Source: Granulicella mallensis (GTDB lineage Bacteria; Acidobacteriota; Terriglobia; Terriglobales; Acidobacteriaceae). From it: 64,000 nt of DNA. The stretch lies in the NCBI RefSeq assembly GCF_014203225.1, contig NZ_JACHIO010000003.1, forward strand, positions 248,001 through 312,000, given 5' to 3'. Below the pieces are notes generated by a model. That model had not been told where the DNA came from, did no database searches, and was given only the letters and a program-made list of their open reading frames with translations. Positions 26,839 through 35,011 of this stretch are shown piece by piece; the stretch's first letter is position 1, and every line of letters starts with the position of its first letter. The translations under genes were made by a program, and so were the position numbers.

Positions 26839-28641
26839 ATGGCGACGATTCCTGAAACTCTGGCCCACGAAGCACAGAAAAAGCGCACTCTTGTCGAGAT
26901 GAACTGGGATCCGATCACCCGCATCGTCGGGAGCCTCGGTATCTTCACCAAGATCGACTTCCAGAACCGTGAAGTCGCCGAGTGCTACAGTACCTCCTCC
27001 ATCTTTCGCGGGTACTCTATTTTCATGAAGGGGAAGGATCCGCGCGATGCCCACTTCATCACCAGCCGCATCTGCGGCATCTGTGGAGACAACCACGCGA
27101 CCTGCGCCGTCTACGCGCAGAACATGGCCTTCGGCGTGCGTCCGCCCGCGTTGGCCGAGTGGATCATCAACCTCGGCGAAGCGGCCGAGTACATGTTTGA
27201 CCACAACATCTTTCAGGACAATCTCGTCGGCGTCGACTTCTGCGAGCAGATGGTGAAGGAGACCAACCCCGGCGTCTGGGACAAAGCCCAGTCCACGCCT
27301 TCGCCCAATGCGGACAAGCACGGCTATAAAACCATCGCCGACATTATGACCGCGCTCAACCCCTTCACCGGCACCTTCTACCGCGAGACGCTGGCGATGA
27401 GCCGCCTTACCCGCGAGATGTTCTGCCTTATGGAGGGCCGCCACGTCCACCCCTCTACGCTCTATCCCGGTGGCGTCGGCACTGTGGCCACCATTCAGCT
27501 CTTTACCGACTACCTGGTTCGCCTGATGAAGTATGTCGAGTTCATGAAGAAGGTTGTTCCGCTGCACGACGATCTCTTCGACTTCTTCTACGAAGCTCTT
27601 CCCGGCTATGAGAAGGTCGGCCTGCGCCGCACGCTGCTGGCCTGTTGGGGCTCCTACAACGATCCTGATTATTGCGACTACCAGTATAAGAACATGGATG
27701 CATGGGGCAAGAAGATGTTCGTCACCCCCGGCGTCGTCGTAGACGGCAAGCTCGTTACGAATAACCTGGTCGACATCAATCGCAACATTCGCATCCTGCT
27801 CGGCAGTTCCTACTACGAGGACTGGCAGGGCAAAGAGACCTTCGTCAAGAAGGACCCCCTCGGCAATCCGATCGACCAAAACCATCCCTGGAATCAGACG
27901 ACGACGCCACGTCCGCAGAAGCGCGACTTCAACGGCAACTACACCTGGGTCATGTCGCCGCGCTGGTATGACGAACGTACCGGCGATCATCTTGCACTCG
28001 ACACTGGCGGCGGCCCCATCGCGCGCCTCTGGTCCACCGCGCTCTCCGGCCTGGTCGATATCAACTATGTGAAGGCCACCGGTCACAGCGTCAAGATCAA
28101 TCTTCCCAAAACTGCGCTTCTTCCCGAGGTTGAATTCGAGTGGAAGATTCCGCAATGGAGCAATACCATCGAGCGCGATCGTGCTCGCACCTACTTCCAG
28201 GCCTATGCCGCTGCTACGGCCCTGCACTTCGTTGAAAAGGCTCTCGCCGAACTGCACGCAGGCCGCACCGCTACCTGGTCTGAGTTCAAAGTTCCCGATG
28301 ACGCTATCGGTTGCGGATTCCACGAGGCGGTACGCGGCGTGCTTTCGCATCATGTTGTCATTCGCGACGGGAAGATCGCCAACTATCACCCCTATCCGCC
28401 TACTCCATGGAATGCGAATCCGCGCGATATCTATGGCACGCCCGGCCCCTATGAAGATGCGGTGCAGAACACGCCGCTCTTCGAGGAGAACGGTCCCGAC
28501 AAGTTCAAGGGGATCGATATTATGCGAACTGTTCGCAGCTTCGATCCCTGTCTTCCCTGCGGCGTGCATATGTATGTCGGCGACGGCCGCACCATTGAGG
28601 TCCAACACTCGCCCATGTTTGGGGCTGCGGGGAACAAATAA
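26839..28641 (+). CDS. hhyL: Group 1h [NiFe]-hydrogenase large subunit
   Basis: Catalytic subunit binding the NiFe(CN)2CO centre, oxidising H2 at trace concentrations. Nickel ligands are Cys79 and Cys82 in SRICGICGDNHATC and Cys571 and Cys574 in DPCLPCGVH. Beyond His577 is a 23-residue tail that the maturation protease encoded at 32078 should remove. The start at 26839 (MATIPETLAH, with AAGGATAATTCC upstream) gives 600 residues; the longer frame from 26758 overlaps hhyS. MNWDPITRIVGSLGIF is the N-terminal large-subunit signature. The stop overlaps the next start (TAATG). Aerobic soil bacteria use such enzymes to scavenge atmospheric H2 for energy during carbon shortage. Confidence 0.96.
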   Translation: MATIPETLAHEAQKKRTLVEMNWDPITRIVGSLGIFTKIDFQNREVAECYSTSSIFRGYSIFMKGKDPRDAHFITSRICGICGDNHATCAVYAQNMAFGVRPPALAEWIINLGEAAEYMFDHNIFQDNLVGVDFCEQMVKETNPGVWDKAQSTPSPNADKHGYKTIADIMTALNPFTGTFYRETLAMSRLTREMFCLMEGRHVHPSTLYPGGVGTVATIQLFTDYLVRLMKYVEFMKKVVPLHDDLFDFFYEALPGYEKVGLRRTLLACWGSYNDPDYCDYQYKNMDAWGKKMFVTPGVVVDGKLVTNNLVDINRNIRILLGSSYYEDWQGKETFVKKDPLGNPIDQNHPWNQTTTPRPQKRDFNGNYTWVMSPRWYDERTGDHLALDTGGGPIARLWSTALSGLVDINYVKATGHSVKINLPKTALLPEVEFEWKIPQWSNTIERDRARTYFQAYAAATALHFVEKALAELHAGRTATWSEFKVPDDAIGCGFHEAVRGVLSHHVVIRDGKIANYHPYPPTPWNANPRDIYGTPGPYEDAVQNTPLFEENGPDKFKGIDIMRTVRSFDPCLPCGVHMYVGDGRTIEVQHSPMFGAAGNK

Positions 28642-29234
28642 TGGCCGCCTCTGCTGTTGTCATTGAAAGCATCGGAGAAAACCAGTCTGCTTCGGCTGTA
28701 TCACCACAGCCTCGCAAACCCAATGAGTTCAAGGTTCAAACCGATCGCGTCGAAAAGCTCGCAGCCCGTCTCGAACAGGCCAACGATCCCGAGACCCGCG
28801 CCACGGCGCTTGAACTCGTGCAGTCCGTCATTGAGCTGCACGGTGCCGCATTGCAGGCTCTCATCGACCGCTGCATCGCTACCGAAGAAGGCGAACGCCT
28901 CCTCAATGAGGCCCTGCAGGACGATCTCGTCTCCAGCATGTTCCTTCTGCACAACCTGCATCCGGACGATCTCGAAACCCGCGTCCTGCGCGGCATTGAA
29001 TCTGTACGCCCGTATCTGCAGGAGCATGGTGGCGACTGCGAGCTTGCCGGACTGGACAACGGTATTGTGCGCCTGCGTCTTCACGGTAACTGTGGCAGTT
29101 GTCCTTCTTCCTCGCTCACTCTCAAGAACGCCGTTGAAGAGGCGCTCTTTCAGGCCGCGCCGGATATCAAAGAGATCATCGCGGAGAACGCGGCTGCCAA
29201 ACCTGCCACCTCAAACCTTGTGATGATCCAGTAA
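28641..29234 (+). CDS. NifU-like C-terminal domain protein of the hydrogenase locus
   Basis: Protein of 197 residues whose C-terminal third (about 120-195) is a NifU C-terminal domain, with EHGGDCELAGLDNGIVRLRL and the cluster-binding GNCGSCPSSSLTLKNAVEEA (CxxC). NifU-type domains carry transient Fe-S clusters. The helical N-terminal part (VEKLAARLEQANDPETRATA...) is specific to hydrogenase-linked members. The start overlaps the hhyL stop by one base (TAATG), indicating translational coupling. It probably delivers or repairs Fe-S clusters of HhyS, or acts as an electron-transfer partner. Confidence 0.85.
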   Translation: MAASAVVIESIGENQSASAVSPQPRKPNEFKVQTDRVEKLAARLEQANDPETRATALELVQSVIELHGAALQALIDRCIATEEGERLLNEALQDDLVSSMFLLHNLHPDDLETRVLRGIESVRPYLQEHGGDCELAGLDNGIVRLRLHGNCGSCPSSSLTLKNAVEEALFQAAPDIKEIIAENAAAKPATSNLVMIQ

Positions 29235-29243
29235 AGGAGACCT

Positions 29244-29423
29244 ATGGCACACGATGACGTAAAGCCGGACGCCCCTTCGCATACGCCTGGCACACCTCGA
29301 GGCGAGAACCGCGCCGCGCCTCTCAAGACTCGGATGACGCGCATGGCAAAGGATGCCACAGGGATCAATGTTGCCGATCGCAAGCCGATTCATCCGCTGA
29401 TGCCGAATCTTCCTCCAGCGTAA
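29244..29423 (+). CDS. Small 59-aa protein in the hydrogenase locus
   Basis: Short gene preceded by an excellent ribosome site (AAAGGAGACCT) 9 bp after the NifU-like gene. The product starts MAHDDVKPDAPSHTPG, is rich in Pro, Arg and Lys, lacks hydrophobic or cysteine motifs, and ends HPLMPNLPPA. It is probably disordered and may bind or stabilise the hydrogenase or a partner. I do not recognise a family. The real-gene call rests on the ribosome site, tight spacing and the 21-bp gap to the next gene. Confidence 0.65.
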   Translation: MAHDDVKPDAPSHTPGTPRGENRAAPLKTRMTRMAKDATGINVADRKPIHPLMPNLPPA

Positions 29424-29444
29424 AGAGCAAAGCCAGGGCAAGCC

Positions 29445-30104
29445 ATGAGTGAACCTTTCAATGAGGCACCGGAGCGCGACGCGGCGTCTTCCTTTCTGCG
29501 CCAGTTTGCCCGCCGGCGCACGTCCACGGAGCCGGAAGAGCGCTGCGAACTCTGTAGCACCGCGCTTAATCCTTTGCATCAGCACCTTCTCGATCCGAAG
29601 AAGCGGCAGATTCTCTGCGCCTGCGACGGTTGCGCCATTCTCTTCTGCGGCCAGGCGGGAGCGCACTATCTTCGCGTACCCCGCCGACTCCGCCGCCTCA
29701 TCGACTTTCAGATCAGCGATCTGCAGTGGGAGGCGTTGATGGTTCCCATCAACCTCGCCTTCTTCTATCACGACACCGCCGCTGACAAGGTCTTCGCGAT
29801 GTATCCCAGCCCGGCTGGCGCCACCGAATCTCTTCTCACACTCGATTCCTGGCAGGAGATCGTCGCGCAGAATCCTGATCTCCAGACCATGGAGGCTGAC
29901 GTCGAAGCTCTTCTCGTCAACCGGGTCGGCAACAGTTCGGAGTACTATCTCGTGCCTATCGATGAGTGTTATCGCCTGGTCGGGATCATCCGCATGCATT
30001 GGCGCGGGCTGTCCGGTGGCACCGAAGTGTGGAAAGAGATTCAGCGGTTCTTTGACGACCTGCGCGCACGCAGTACCGAGAGCCGGAGGCCAGCACATGC
30101 CTGA
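29445..30104 (+). CDS. DUF5947-like protein of the hydrogenase locus
   Basis: Protein of 219 residues of a family found beside actinobacterial-type hydrogenases. The N-terminal half has a possible zinc or cluster site, ERCELCSTALNPLHQHLLD followed by ILCACDGCAILF (two CxxC pairs and a His), then VPRRLRRLIDFQISDLQWEA and a mixed alpha/beta remainder ending in an amphipathic helix. There is no membrane segment. It overlaps the next gene by 8 bp. The role is unknown; the metal-binding pattern suggests maturation, Fe-S handling or electron transfer. Family assignment is from memory of the domain's hallmarks. Confidence 0.75.
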   Translation: MSEPFNEAPERDAASSFLRQFARRRTSTEPEERCELCSTALNPLHQHLLDPKKRQILCACDGCAILFCGQAGAHYLRVPRRLRRLIDFQISDLQWEALMVPINLAFFYHDTAADKVFAMYPSPAGATESLLTLDSWQEIVAQNPDLQTMEADVEALLVNRVGNSSEYYLVPIDECYRLVGIIRMHWRGLSGGTEVWKEIQRFFDDLRARSTESRRPAHA

Positions 30105-30765
30105 GCTTCAGTTCCAGATCGAGGGCGCAGAGGCGGTGAAGCACGCGGCTACGCCCTTGCTTGCACTCAAGCTGCGCATCACGAATCTTCCCGCGAGCGA
30201 GCCCATCCACACTCTCACGCTCAAGTGTCAGGTCCAGATCGAGCCGGCAAAGCGTCGCTATCTTCCGCCCGAGCAGGAAAAACTCGCCGACCTCTTTGGC
30301 GAACCTTCGCGCTGGAGTCGAACCGTGAAACCGCTGCACTGGATGAACACCAGCGTCGCCGTGCAGGGATTTACCGGCAGCGTTCTCGTTGACCTCGAAC
30401 TTCCGTGCACCTTCGACTTCAACGTCGCTTCCACCAAGTACTTCCACGCGCTCGAAGCCGGCGACATTCCCCTCTGCGTCATGTTCAGCGGAACGGTCTT
30501 CTACCAGTCGCAGCAGGAGACATTGCAGGTCGCGCAGATACCGTGGGATCGCGAGGCTTATTTCAAATTGCCTGTCGCGACATGGAAAGAGATGATGGAC
30601 GCTCACTTTCCCAATAGCGCCTGGCTCAGTTTGCGCCGCGACGCCTTCGAGCAGCTCTACGACTACAAAGTCCGCAACGGTTTGCCTACATGGGAACAGG
30701 CCATCGAGCGTTTGATCGCCTCAAACGAGGTCGTCTCCGGGAGACCTGATGAGGTGACGGCATGA
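30097..30765 (+). CDS. DUF6084-like protein of the hydrogenase locus
   Basis: Soluble, beta-rich 222-residue protein of a family that accompanies DUF5947 in group 1h hydrogenase loci. Notable segments are LQFQIEGAEAVKHAATPLL, THTLTL-like strand IHTLTLKCQVQIEP, GEPSRWSRTVKPLHWMNTSV and the C-terminal WLSLRRDAFEQLYDYKVRNG. No catalytic residues are obvious. The ATG at 30097 overlaps the DUF5947 gene by 8 bp and the stop overlaps the next gene by 4 bp, so the three are translationally linked. Function unknown. Confidence 0.72.
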   Translation: MPELQFQIEGAEAVKHAATPLLALKLRITNLPASEPIHTLTLKCQVQIEPAKRRYLPPEQEKLADLFGEPSRWSRTVKPLHWMNTSVAVQGFTGSVLVDLELPCTFDFNVASTKYFHALEAGDIPLCVMFSGTVFYQSQQETLQVAQIPWDREAYFKLPVATWKEMMDAHFPNSAWLSLRRDAFEQLYDYKVRNGLPTWEQAIERLIASNEVVSGRPDEVTA

Positions 30766-32081
30766 ACTTCGAAAGTGCGGAGAAGATTGCCGCGGCCATC
30801 CTCTACGAGGGATACATCCTCTACCCCTATCGCCCTACCGCAATTAAAAATCGCCAGCGCTGGAACTTCGGCACACTCTATCCGCGCGTCTATGCCGAAG
30901 CTCAAAAGCCGGAGGAGCCCTTTCGCCTGCAAGCTGAGTGCATCGTCCTCGCTGAGGAGGGCGCGACTCTCGACATCAAGATCAGCTTTCTCCAACTCAT
31001 CCGCCAGGGCCGCGCCCTCGACGGTACGGAAGATGCAGCCGCCCTCACCGATCCCTCCCTCGCATGGGAGGAAGCGGTCGAGCGCACCTCCGAGCATCCA
31101 CAGCTTCTCCTTGGCGATCTTCTCGCTCAACCTCAGCAGCTCACGCTTCATCTCGGGGCAGCCACACTCCCTGGAGATCAGGTCGTCGCACCTCGGACAG
31201 ATCTCCAGGCGCTCTTTACCGTTCGTATCGAGGCTCTCGAGTCCGGTACCTTGAAGCTTCACATTGAACTGGAGAACACCACGCCACTGCGCAGCGAAGC
31301 CGCTGCCAAACGTGACGAAGCGCTTCCGCACTCACTCGTCTCCGCGCACATGCTTCTCGGTCTCACCGGTGGCGAGTTCGTCTCGTTGCTCGATCCGCAG
31401 GAGAGCTATAGCGGGGCCGTCGCCACCTGTAGCAATACCGGAGTCTTTCCTGTTCTTGTCGGCACGGAGCCGGAGCGCACCATGATGTTGTGTTCGCCGA
31501 TCATCCTCTACGACTATCCGCAGATTGCGCCTGAAAGCGGCGGTGATTTCTTCGATGGCACCGAGATGGACGAGATGCTCACCCTCCGCGTCCTCACCCT
31601 GACCGATGCGGAGAAAGAGGAGATGCGCAATGGCGATCCACGCGCTCGCCAGATCCTTGAGCGCACGGAAAATATGACACCCGAAGCAATGCTCAAAGCG
31701 CATGGTGTTGTTCGCTCCTTGCGCCAGGTCCGCGAGATCCCTGCCAACGAACCCTTCGGAGAATGGAATCCCTTTGTTGAAGCCAAGGCGCCGCCAGAGA
31801 GCGTTACCGTCTTCGGAGTGGCACTTCGCGTCGGCGACCGTGTGCGCATCTGGCCGCAGAAGAACGCCGACATCATGGACATGGCACTCGAGGGCAAGGT
31901 CGCCGTCATCGAAGCGATCGAGCAGGACTTCGAAGACCAGGTACAGTTCGCCGTTGTACTCGATGATGATCCCGGCCGCGAGTTCGGCATGATGCGTCAG
32001 CCGGGGCATCGCTTCTTCTATTCGCCCGAAGAGGTCGAACCGGTCAGCGAAGCGTTTGCTACGGAGAGAGAACTCAAATGA
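30762..32081 (+). CDS. Conserved 439-aa hydrogenase-locus protein, function unknown
   Basis: Large soluble protein I cannot assign to a characterised family. The N-terminus ILYEGYILYPYRPTAIKNR and FGTLYPRVYAEAQ are distinctive. The middle (residues ~100-230) is beta-rich, and the segment TTPLRSEAAAKRDEALPHSL precedes a conserved-looking VSAHMLLGLTGGEFVSLLDP. The C-terminal 80 residues (VGDRVRIWPQKNADIMDMAL ... FAVVLDDDPGREFG) look like a small beta-barrel that could bind a partner. It overlaps neighbours at both ends by ATGA, between DUF6084 and the protease, so it belongs to the hydrogenase operon and probably serves assembly. Confidence 0.75.
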   Translation: MNFESAEKIAAAILYEGYILYPYRPTAIKNRQRWNFGTLYPRVYAEAQKPEEPFRLQAECIVLAEEGATLDIKISFLQLIRQGRALDGTEDAAALTDPSLAWEEAVERTSEHPQLLLGDLLAQPQQLTLHLGAATLPGDQVVAPRTDLQALFTVRIEALESGTLKLHIELENTTPLRSEAAAKRDEALPHSLVSAHMLLGLTGGEFVSLLDPQESYSGAVATCSNTGVFPVLVGTEPERTMMLCSPIILYDYPQIAPESGGDFFDGTEMDEMLTLRVLTLTDAEKEEMRNGDPRARQILERTENMTPEAMLKAHGVVRSLRQVREIPANEPFGEWNPFVEAKAPPESVTVFGVALRVGDRVRIWPQKNADIMDMALEGKVAVIEAIEQDFEDQVQFAVVLDDDPGREFGMMRQPGHRFFYSPEEVEPVSEAFATERELK

Positions 32082-32611
32082 CGGGCACAACTTTAGTTGC
32101 GGGCGTTGGCAACATCTTCCTAGGCGATGACGCCTTCGGTGTCGAGGTGGTGCGCTCTCTTGCTCGCCGCACTCTTGCGCCCGACATCCTCGTGAAGGAC
32201 TTCGGTATCCGCGGCTTCGATCTTGCGTACGCTCTGCTTGAGCCCTGGGACGCCGTCATCCTCGTCGACGCGCTTCCTCGCAATGACGCTCCGGGCACTC
32301 TCTATATCGTTGAACCCGACCTTTCGCAGATGGGAGATCCCTCCACCCCGGGGATGGAGATGAATCCACACAACATGGATCCGGTGCGCGTTCTCAATCT
32401 TGCGCTCACGATAGGTCCGATCACAGCCCCCATCTTTGTCGTCGGCTGCGAACCTCATGACTTCGGTGACGAGTTGGAGGGCCGTATGGGCCTCTCCGCG
32501 CCGGTGCAAGCCGTAGTAGAAGAAGCGTCCAACATGGTGGAAGGACTTGTCGCAAGGATCAGGGCAGGCGCAGCCACCATACAACCGCCGGTATTGGCGG
32601 CAATGCAGTAA
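32078..32611 (+). CDS. Hydrogenase maturation endopeptidase (HyaD/HupD family)
   Basis: Nickel-sensing peptidase of 177 residues that cuts the C-terminal tail of the large subunit once nickel is inserted; the substrate here is HhyL after His577. The N-terminus VAGVGNIFLGDDAFGVEVV carries the acidic metal ligand, ILVDALPRND the second Asp, and PHNMDPVRVL the His. VVGCEPHDFGDELEGRMGLS is the typical HupD-family C-terminal block. The start overlaps the upstream gene by 4 bp. A gap of 24 bp separates it from the 34-aa gene. Confidence 0.92.
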   Translation: MTGTTLVAGVGNIFLGDDAFGVEVVRSLARRTLAPDILVKDFGIRGFDLAYALLEPWDAVILVDALPRNDAPGTLYIVEPDLSQMGDPSTPGMEMNPHNMDPVRVLNLALTIGPITAPIFVVGCEPHDFGDELEGRMGLSAPVQAVVEEASNMVEGLVARIRAGAATIQPPVLAAMQ

Positions 32612-32635
32612 CAAGAGATGGAATGGAGGAAGTCC

Positions 32636-32740
32636 ATGACAGAGAAAATTATCTTAGGCGTGGTTGGATTAGTCATTGTCGTTATCGCGGTAGCAACGGC
32701 TCCGGATCTGATTCGCTACATGAAGATCCGCTCTATGTAA
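32636..32740 (+). CDS. 34-aa single-pass membrane peptide, DUF6893-like
   Basis: Very short gene with GGAGGA seven bases upstream of its ATG. The product has one hydrophobic segment (IILGVVGLVIVVIAVATA) and a basic tail APDLIRYMKIRSM. Small membrane proteins with a PDLxRYxxIRxM ending are typical of actinobacterial hydrogenase loci (DUF6893, from memory). It could anchor the soluble hydrogenase to the membrane or help electron transfer to quinone; this is inference. It lies between the protease and hypA genes. Confidence 0.75.
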   Translation: MTEKIILGVVGLVIVVIAVATAPDLIRYMKIRSM

Positions 32741-32759
32741 AAACCCGGAAGGCCGGCAG

Positions 32760-33107
32760 ATGCACGAACTTTCGATTGCCATCAGCATGATCGATCAGAT
32801 CGCCGAGGAGTCCGCAAGCCGCGGAGGCCTGGACGTGGAGGCTGTCCATCTGCGTCTCGGTGTCTTCGCCGGGGTGGATAAGAATGCTCTGCTCTTTGCC
32901 TATGAACTTGCCTGTGAAGGAACACCTTTGCAGGGATCACGCCTGATCATCGAAACGGTTCCCCTGCTGGTCTACTGCCCTGTCTGCCGGCAGGAGCGCA
33001 CGCCGCCCTCCGTGTACCAGATCTGCTGTCCGGAGTGTCTCGCGCCAACACCGGAGATTCTTACCGGCCGCGAGATGGAAGTCGCATCCCTGGAGGTCGC
33101 CGCATGA
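32760..33107 (+). CDS. hypA: Hydrogenase nickel insertion protein HypA
   Basis: Nickel-delivery metallochaperone of 115 residues acting with HypB. The N-terminal MHELSIA includes His2, the main Ni ligand. The zinc site is CPVCRQ and CCPECLA (two CxxC pairs). The start at 32760 comes 19 bp after the 34-aa gene, and the stop overlaps hypB by 4 bp. The length is normal for the family. Confidence 0.95.
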   Translation: MHELSIAISMIDQIAEESASRGGLDVEAVHLRLGVFAGVDKNALLFAYELACEGTPLQGSRLIIETVPLLVYCPVCRQERTPPSVYQICCPECLAPTPEILTGREMEVASLEVAA

Positions 33108-33799
33108 GTACGCGCATGGTCGAGGTCCGGGCAAAGGTGATGAAGCAGAACGATCTGCTTGCACGCGCACTTCGCGAACGCTTTCAGCAGCAGAACACCT
33201 GCGTCATCGGTCTCGTCTCCAGTCCCGGCTCGGGTAAGACGGCCTTTCTCGAAAAGGTCTTGGCCGGGCTCGCTCGCGATCATGGTGTTGCCGCCCTCGT
33301 TGGCGATCTCGCTACCGAGAACGATGCAGCCCGCCTGCAGCGGGCCACACCGAACGTCAAGCAGATCACCACCGGCACTATCTGTCACCTCGACGCTTCG
33401 ATGATCGAGAGGGCGTTGGAGGGTTGGCATCTCGACAACGTCGATTTCCTGTTCATTGAAAACGTGGGCAACCTCGTCTGCCCCTCCAGCTACGACCTCG
33501 GCGAAGAATTGCGCTTCGTTCTGCTCTCCGCCACCGAGGGCGAAGACAAACCGCTGAAGTATCCCACCATCTTCAACAGCTCTGATGTCGCCATCATCAC
33601 AAAGATGGATATGGCAGACGCTGCCGAGTTCGATCTCGCCACCGCACGACGCAACATTGAAAGCGTTCGCCCCGGCATGAAGATCTTCGAGGTCTCCTCG
33701 AAGACCGGTCAGGGCATGGGAGAGGTCTTCAACTTTCTCCGCGCACAGCTTGCGCGCCCGCGTACGACCGCTCCCCTGCTTGAGGAAGCCGCGCTATGA
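33104..33799 (+). CDS. hypB: Hydrogenase nickel incorporation GTPase HypB
   Basis: SIMIBI-class GTPase driving nickel transfer to the large subunit. The P-loop is SSPGSGKTAFLEK, with GDLATENDA, ENVGNLVCPSSYDLGE and the base-recognition TKMD. The N-terminus lacks the His-rich nickel storage stretch of many HypB proteins and the CxxCGC motif, so it is a minimal form that relies on the adjacent transporter and HypA. The start at 33104 (MSTRMVEVRAKVMKQND) gives 231 residues. It overlaps both neighbours by ATGA. Confidence 0.95.
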   Translation: MSTRMVEVRAKVMKQNDLLARALRERFQQQNTCVIGLVSSPGSGKTAFLEKVLAGLARDHGVAALVGDLATENDAARLQRATPNVKQITTGTICHLDASMIERALEGWHLDNVDFLFIENVGNLVCPSSYDLGEELRFVLLSATEGEDKPLKYPTIFNSSDVAIITKMDMADAAEFDLATARRNIESVRPGMKIFEVSSKTGQGMGEVFNFLRAQLARPRTTAPLLEEAAL

Positions 33800-34533
33800 C
33801 CTCGCCCTTGCAGATTACGCTTGTCTCCTGCGCCATTCTTGGCTTTCGCCACGGCTTCGATTACGACCACATCGCCGCCATCTCAGACATCGCAAGTGTG
33901 CAGACCAAGACCTCCACGGCCATGCGCCTTGGCCTGCTCTATGCGCTCGGCCATGCGACGATGATCACTCTGCTTGGCAGCATCGTTATTCTTTTTCAGC
34001 TCTCTCTGCCGCAGCGCATGGACTCATGGGCTGAGCGACTTGTAGGCCTCACACTCATCCTCCTCGCCGTCTACGTCATGGGCAGTCTTGTCTGGGGAAA
34101 CGCGCGCGCCGTGCCACCCTCGCGGGCTGCCATTATCATCCGCTGCTACCGCAAACTCCGGCGTAAGATCTGGCCTTCCGCCGCTGCCACCGATTCGCGC
34201 ATCGACGATGACGTCAACTATACCGGTCCCGTCGCCTTCGGCATCGGCCTCATCCACGGACTTGGAGCAGAAACACCTAGCCAGCTCGCACTCTTTCTTC
34301 TCGCAGCCAATCTAGGCGGCATCGCTAAAGGCGCCGGCGGCATGGCCATGTTCCTTGCCGGGCTGCTCATCATGAACACCCTGATGACCGCTTCTGCCAC
34401 TGGTCTTTTTCATGGGGCTGTCCCACATCCTCGAGTCATGCGCCTCTTCGTCGGCCTTACTGCGGTCTACAGTTTCGTTGTCGGCTGCATCTTTCTGCTT
34501 GGTTCCTCCGGCCACCTTCCACAACTCAGCTAA
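33796..34533 (+). CDS. NiCoT-like nickel transporter of the hydrogenase locus
   Basis: Inner-membrane nickel importer predicted to supply HypA/HypB. The first helix contains RHGFDYDHIAAISD, a variant of the NiCoT signature HAxDADH with Gly and Tyr replacing Ala-type residues. LLYALGHATMITLLGSIVIL and FGIGLIHGLGAETPSQLAL are the next two family blocks. It has about six membrane segments in 245 residues, shorter than classical eight-helix NiCoT proteins (about 330-350). It overlaps hypB by 4 bp and is the last gene of the locus. Confidence 0.85.
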   Translation: MTSPLQITLVSCAILGFRHGFDYDHIAAISDIASVQTKTSTAMRLGLLYALGHATMITLLGSIVILFQLSLPQRMDSWAERLVGLTLILLAVYVMGSLVWGNARAVPPSRAAIIIRCYRKLRRKIWPSAAATDSRIDDDVNYTGPVAFGIGLIHGLGAETPSQLALFLLAANLGGIAKGAGGMAMFLAGLLIMNTLMTASATGLFHGAVPHPRVMRLFVGLTAVYSFVVGCIFLLGSSGHLPQLS

Positions 34534-34940
34534 AAAGCAAAGCAGAGCCAGTGATATTCGCTCAATCGCAATGCAAAGCCTTTGCTAGCAAACTGCTGGC
34601 AGTTCGCAGCTATGCAAACTGGAAATTGGAGTACCCCGATCTCCTGCTGTTGCTCTTTGGCTTCCCTCCGTTTGGCATCGGCCTTTCTCCTGCGCTCAAC
34701 CCTTGGATCAATCCCAGCGGCTAGCGTCTTGCGAGCTTCAAAGTGAAGTTGCCGAGTATGGCCCAGACCCACAAGCGGATATGCACCAAATGTCATAAGC
34801 CTTTCTTTGCCATCAACACGATGGCGCCAGCTCCAAAGCTTCGATCCGCCGGGAGTGACCAGCAGAAACAGGCCATTACGGTCATACAGCTTATCTGCCC
34901 TCGAGCACTCCCATCGCCACCCGATTCGAAGACTCTTCAA
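34530..34940 (-). pseudogene. Truncated P4-type integrase (N-terminal DUF4102 domain)
   Basis: Reading leftwards, the frame encodes KLYDRNGLFLLVTPGGSKLW, then RHRVDGKERLMTFGAYPLVG and ARKTLAAGIDPRVERRRKAD, the N-terminal arm-binding domain of P4-like tyrosine recombinases. After about 100 residues the match ends; the SAM-like and catalytic domains (with RHRY) are absent, and the normal first 10-20 residues are replaced. It is a dead fragment. It lies right after the hydrogenase locus, with tRNA 3' fragments on the other side, suggesting past integration of the region. Confidence 0.75.
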
Positions 34941-35011
34941 ACCACCCTTAATTTCAGCAGAAAACCATGACCCTGTTCAGAGGTTCCTGAACTGTTCTAT
35001 GCTTCTGGGGT

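Noticed and set aside
26809-28608. A 599-codon open frame antisense to hhyL
   Set aside because: It mirrors the codon bias of the hydrogenase large subunit, has no ribosome site and no recognisable domain; the sense strand encodes all catalytic motifs.
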